A stretch of DNA of 64,000 nt, taken from NCBI GenBank assembly GCA_965223255.1, contig CBDCWA010000004.1, positions 2,728,001 through 2,792,000 on the forward strand. The letters run 5' to 3'. Below the pieces are notes generated by a model. The model was not told where the DNA came from and searched no databases. It worked only from the letters and a program-made list of their open reading frames with translations. The position numbers and the translations under genes are program-made. The DNA comes from CBDCWA01 sp965223255 (GTDB lineage Bacteria; Pseudomonadota; Alphaproteobacteria; Rhizobiales; Hyphomicrobiaceae). Positions 62,047 to 64,000 of the stretch are shown here, piece by piece (the first letter of the stretch is position 1; every line of letters begins with the position of its first letter).

Positions 62047-62831
62047 TATGCAGCGGCCTCCAATGGCCCTGATCGGATCGATTGCGTCCGCGCTCTTTGC
62101 ACAGCCAGCCAATCGATCACTTTAAATTCCCCATCTTGGCTCTCGGCGATCGCTGTACAGCTCTCGACCCAATCGCCGCAGTTGATGTAGTGCACGCCAT
62201 CAATATCCAGTGAGGCGGCCCGATGGATATGTCCGCAAATTATGCCAGAAACATTGTGCCGGCTACCCTGTTGGGCGAGGGCTTTTTCAAATTCACCCAT
62301 ATGATTGACCGCCGATTTCACGCGGTGTTTAAGATATGCAGAGAGCGACCAATAGCCGAGGCCCAGGCGTTTTCTAACCCAGTTCACGGGCACATTCAGC
62401 CCTAGCGCCATCGCATAGCCGCGATCACCCAGGTAGGCCAGCCACTTGGCATGACGAACGACCACGTCGTATTCATCGCCATGCAGCACCAGATAGCGCT
62501 TGCCATCCGGTGTTTCGTGGATCGTATTGCGCAAGATCTCAACGCCACCGAAATGTGTCCCGCAATAATCCCGGAGCCCCTCATCGTGGTTTCCTGGGAT
62601 ATAGATCACACGTGCGCCTTCGCGCACCTTGGCGAGTATTGCCAACAACACGTCGTTGTGGGCCTGTGGCCAAACGGTCCCGCGCCGGATTCGCCAAAAA
62701 TCGACGATATCGCCGACCAAATAATACGTTTCCGCCTCATGCTCGCGCAAAAACGCGATCAAGGCCTCGGCCTGACAGTTTCGCGTACCCAGATGCACAT
62801 CGGAGATGAACAAGGAACGAAATTTATTCAT
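62046..62831 (-). CDS. Calcineurin-like metallophosphoesterase, UDP-2,3-diacylglucosamine diphosphatase-like
   Basis: 261 residues with all blocks of the metallophosphoesterase fold: SLFISDVHLGTRNCQ (D-x-H), YLVGDIVDFWRI (GD-x-x-D), IYIPGNHDEGLRDY (GNHD), LVLHGDEYD and IICGHIHRAASLDI (GH-x-H). The pattern matches the LpxH group that cleaves UDP-diacylglucosamine in lipid A synthesis, though this branch also has uncharacterised members beside glycosyltransferases. Its stop overlaps the start of the glycosyltransferase, so both are made together. Confidence 0.9.
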   Translation of the reverse strand: MNKFRSLFISDVHLGTRNCQAEALIAFLREHEAETYYLVGDIVDFWRIRRGTVWPQAHNDVLLAILAKVREGARVIYIPGNHDEGLRDYCGTHFGGVEILRNTIHETPDGKRYLVLHGDEYDVVVRHAKWLAYLGDRGYAMALGLNVPVNWVRKRLGLGYWSLSAYLKHRVKSAVNHMGEFEKALAQQGSRHNVSGIICGHIHRAASLDIDGVHYINCGDWVESCTAIAESQDGEFKVIDWLAVQRARTQSIRSGPLEAAA

Positions 62832-62972
62832 CGGTCATGATCCTCACCTGACGTCCACCTATCGATAACAAAGTACAAAAAGGAGTCGGGTTACAACAGT
62901 GTGACAGCTTTCATCGCAATCCGCCATCCGCTGGCCACCAAAAATCTGTCGACCTGCGCCCAATTTTCAAGA

Positions 62973-63668
62973 CTATTTGCCGGATTTGCTGGGGAATTTG
63001 ATACTCGACTTGAGGAGTAAGCCCCGCGTGCCAAAAGTGTCACTGACCGCAAAGAGTCGGTAAAGTTTTCGCCACATGACGCGCACCAGGACAAACAGCC
63101 GGTGAAAGCCAAAGAATCGCGGCACCCGTCGGCAATACTCCCGGTAGGGCTTGCCATAAGCTTCGGCCAGCCAAGGTTCTTCAACCATCGCCATCAGCAC
63201 ATAGACAGTAATTGTGGCGCCCGCCAATAGGCTTGTGCCGATCGAATCGCTGGCAACAGCCATTGCCGTATAGAGAGGGATTATCGTTGCGTACTGAGGA
63301 TTTCGGGTCCAGCGATATATTCCTTTCGTCACCAGTCCATCGCGATCACAGTAGGTATTCTTACGTCCGAGCGCGAACAAAGAGTAAACATAGAGCGCGA
63401 GCAAGATAACCATTAACGCGCCGGCTATCAGGCGAAGTGTGGTAGGCAGGCCGATTGTCGTGCCATGCCACGGCCCAACTGCAATAACCGCACTTACGAT
63501 CGTCGCGAAGTTGGTCGCGCGAAACAGCAGCCAAAAAACTTGATGTTGCCAGCTATTTGATCCCGGCGTCGGCCAGATTCGAAATCGACCGCCCAGCGCA
63601 GTAACGGCGAGCAACCCAACCAGGCTGAGTGCCATTACCATGCCAAATACTAAGACGGCCATTTCCAT
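62973..63668 (-). CDS. Isoprenylcysteine carboxyl methyltransferase (ICMT)/phospholipid methyltransferase-like membrane protein
   Basis: 231 residues with about six membrane helices: LVFGMVMALSLVGLLAVTAL, VFWLLFRATNFATIVSAVIA, LRLIAGALMVILLALYVYSL, and TKGIYRWTRNPQYATIIPLY (the R-x-P-x-Y SAM-binding signature), then EEPWLAEAYGKPYREYCRRV, the C-terminal family motif. It methylates a lipid or prenylated cysteine; the acceptor is unknown. It follows a 140-bp gap from the phosphoesterase gene on the same strand. Confidence 0.87.
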   Translation of the reverse strand: MEMAVLVFGMVMALSLVGLLAVTALGGRFRIWPTPGSNSWQHQVFWLLFRATNFATIVSAVIAVGPWHGTTIGLPTTLRLIAGALMVILLALYVYSLFALGRKNTYCDRDGLVTKGIYRWTRNPQYATIIPLYTAMAVASDSIGTSLLAGATITVYVLMAMVEEPWLAEAYGKPYREYCRRVPRFFGFHRLFVLVRVMWRKLYRLFAVSDTFGTRGLLLKSSIKFPSKSGK

Positions 63669-63869
63669 TTTGCGCTCCTGGTCCGTATCCGCCCAAGGTC
63701 AATTGCCGCCATCACCACCTGGTACGTGCCCGCCCTGCGATGATCTCTAACAACTATAAGACAAGCGGCGGCCCGTGCAACCCTGATCCACGACGGGCTG
63801 TAGCAGGCGGCGCGACTTTGAGAGCTCAACCATCTTTGTGTCACTGTAGCGGTCATCAACGCAGGAGCG

Positions 63870-64000
63870 TTAAAGCAGCCGGAACGGAAAATACCGGAGC
63901 ATCAACTCTTCCAGCCTGCCGCTTTGCTTGATTTTTTCTTATCGCTTTGTTGAGGTCGGTCCTAAGGTCCTCATCACCTTTGCGAACCGCGATCGCAACG
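63870..64000 (-). pseudogene. C-terminal end of an amino-acid ABC transporter binding protein (SBP_bac_3), frameshifted
   Basis: The reverse strand enters as VAIAVRKGDEDLRTDLNKAI, the usual end of a periplasmic amino-acid-binding protein. At a six-A run (63932-63937) the family frame continues only if one base is skipped: the shifted frame reads SGRLEELMLRYFPFRLL and stops at 63870-63872, while the unshifted frame reads unrelated residues to a stop at about 63856. Either an indel in a homopolymer or a sequencing error. The rest lies beyond the window. Confidence 0.7.

Overview
The window looks like the chromosome of a Gram-negative alphaproteobacterium, most likely a soil or rhizosphere member of the Hyphomicrobiales. 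The signs are Omp25-type outer-membrane barrels, three small heat-shock proteins (one behind a ROSE-like leader), many solute-binding-protein transporters of the TTT and TRAP types, and catabolic genes for aromatic acids. GC looks moderate by eye. The species cannot be named from sequence reading alone.

Layout. 0-5.2 kb: the start of a GMC oxidoreductase, an ACMSD-type amidohydrolase, two DUF-type proteins, and an orphan TctC-like binding protein with an unusual C-terminal domain. 5.6-7.4 kb: a TetR regulator divergent from a YHS-domain protein and a small SPW-like membrane protein, with two operators in the shared gap. 7.7-17.5 kb: an aromatic-carboxylate region holding an MFS transporter, a LigB-type extradiol dioxygenase, a phthalate-type Rieske oxygenase, a second TctC-like protein with the same extra domain, a TctA-TctB fusion permease, a bicupin and a Gfo/Idh/MocA dehydrogenase.

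17.6-29.9 kb is an accessory zone: an IS3-family remnant, two related outer-membrane barrels, a methyltransferase, a gamma-resorcylate decarboxylase, a VOC protein, an intact IS1182-type element with a 4-bp target duplication, a TPR protein beside a CPBP membrane protein, and at least seven copies of a dispersed intergenic repeat, all in one orientation. 29.9-43.8 kb is a second catabolic region: an orphan molybdenum hydroxylase large subunit, a MetE-like protein, homogentisate dioxygenase with fumarylacetoacetase (overlapping ATGA), and on the other strand a UbiD decarboxylase, a flavoprotein monooxygenase and a TAXI-TRAP transporter, followed by a carboxymuconolactone-decarboxylase-like protein and a cupin. 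The simplest reading is uptake, (de)carboxylation and hydroxylation of an aromatic acid feeding a homogentisate-type ring cleavage. That substrate path is inference.

44.2-52.2 kb: a dicarboxylate/amino-acid symporter, a homocysteine-methyltransferase homologue, and a stress block (three Hsp20 proteins, a DegP-type protease, a CBS protein, a GroES-like protein). 52.3-54.0 kb is scrambled: a LysR fragment, an EAL protein with a decayed GGDEF half, and a 168-bp MITE-like IS derivative. 54.1-64.0 kb is ordinary chromosome: TesA esterase, an ABC transporter pair, tRNA-Ser(GGA), a HAD hydrolase, MscS, a glycosyltransferase with an LpxH-like phosphoesterase, an ICMT-like methyltransferase, and the frameshifted C-terminus of an amino-acid-binding protein at the edge.
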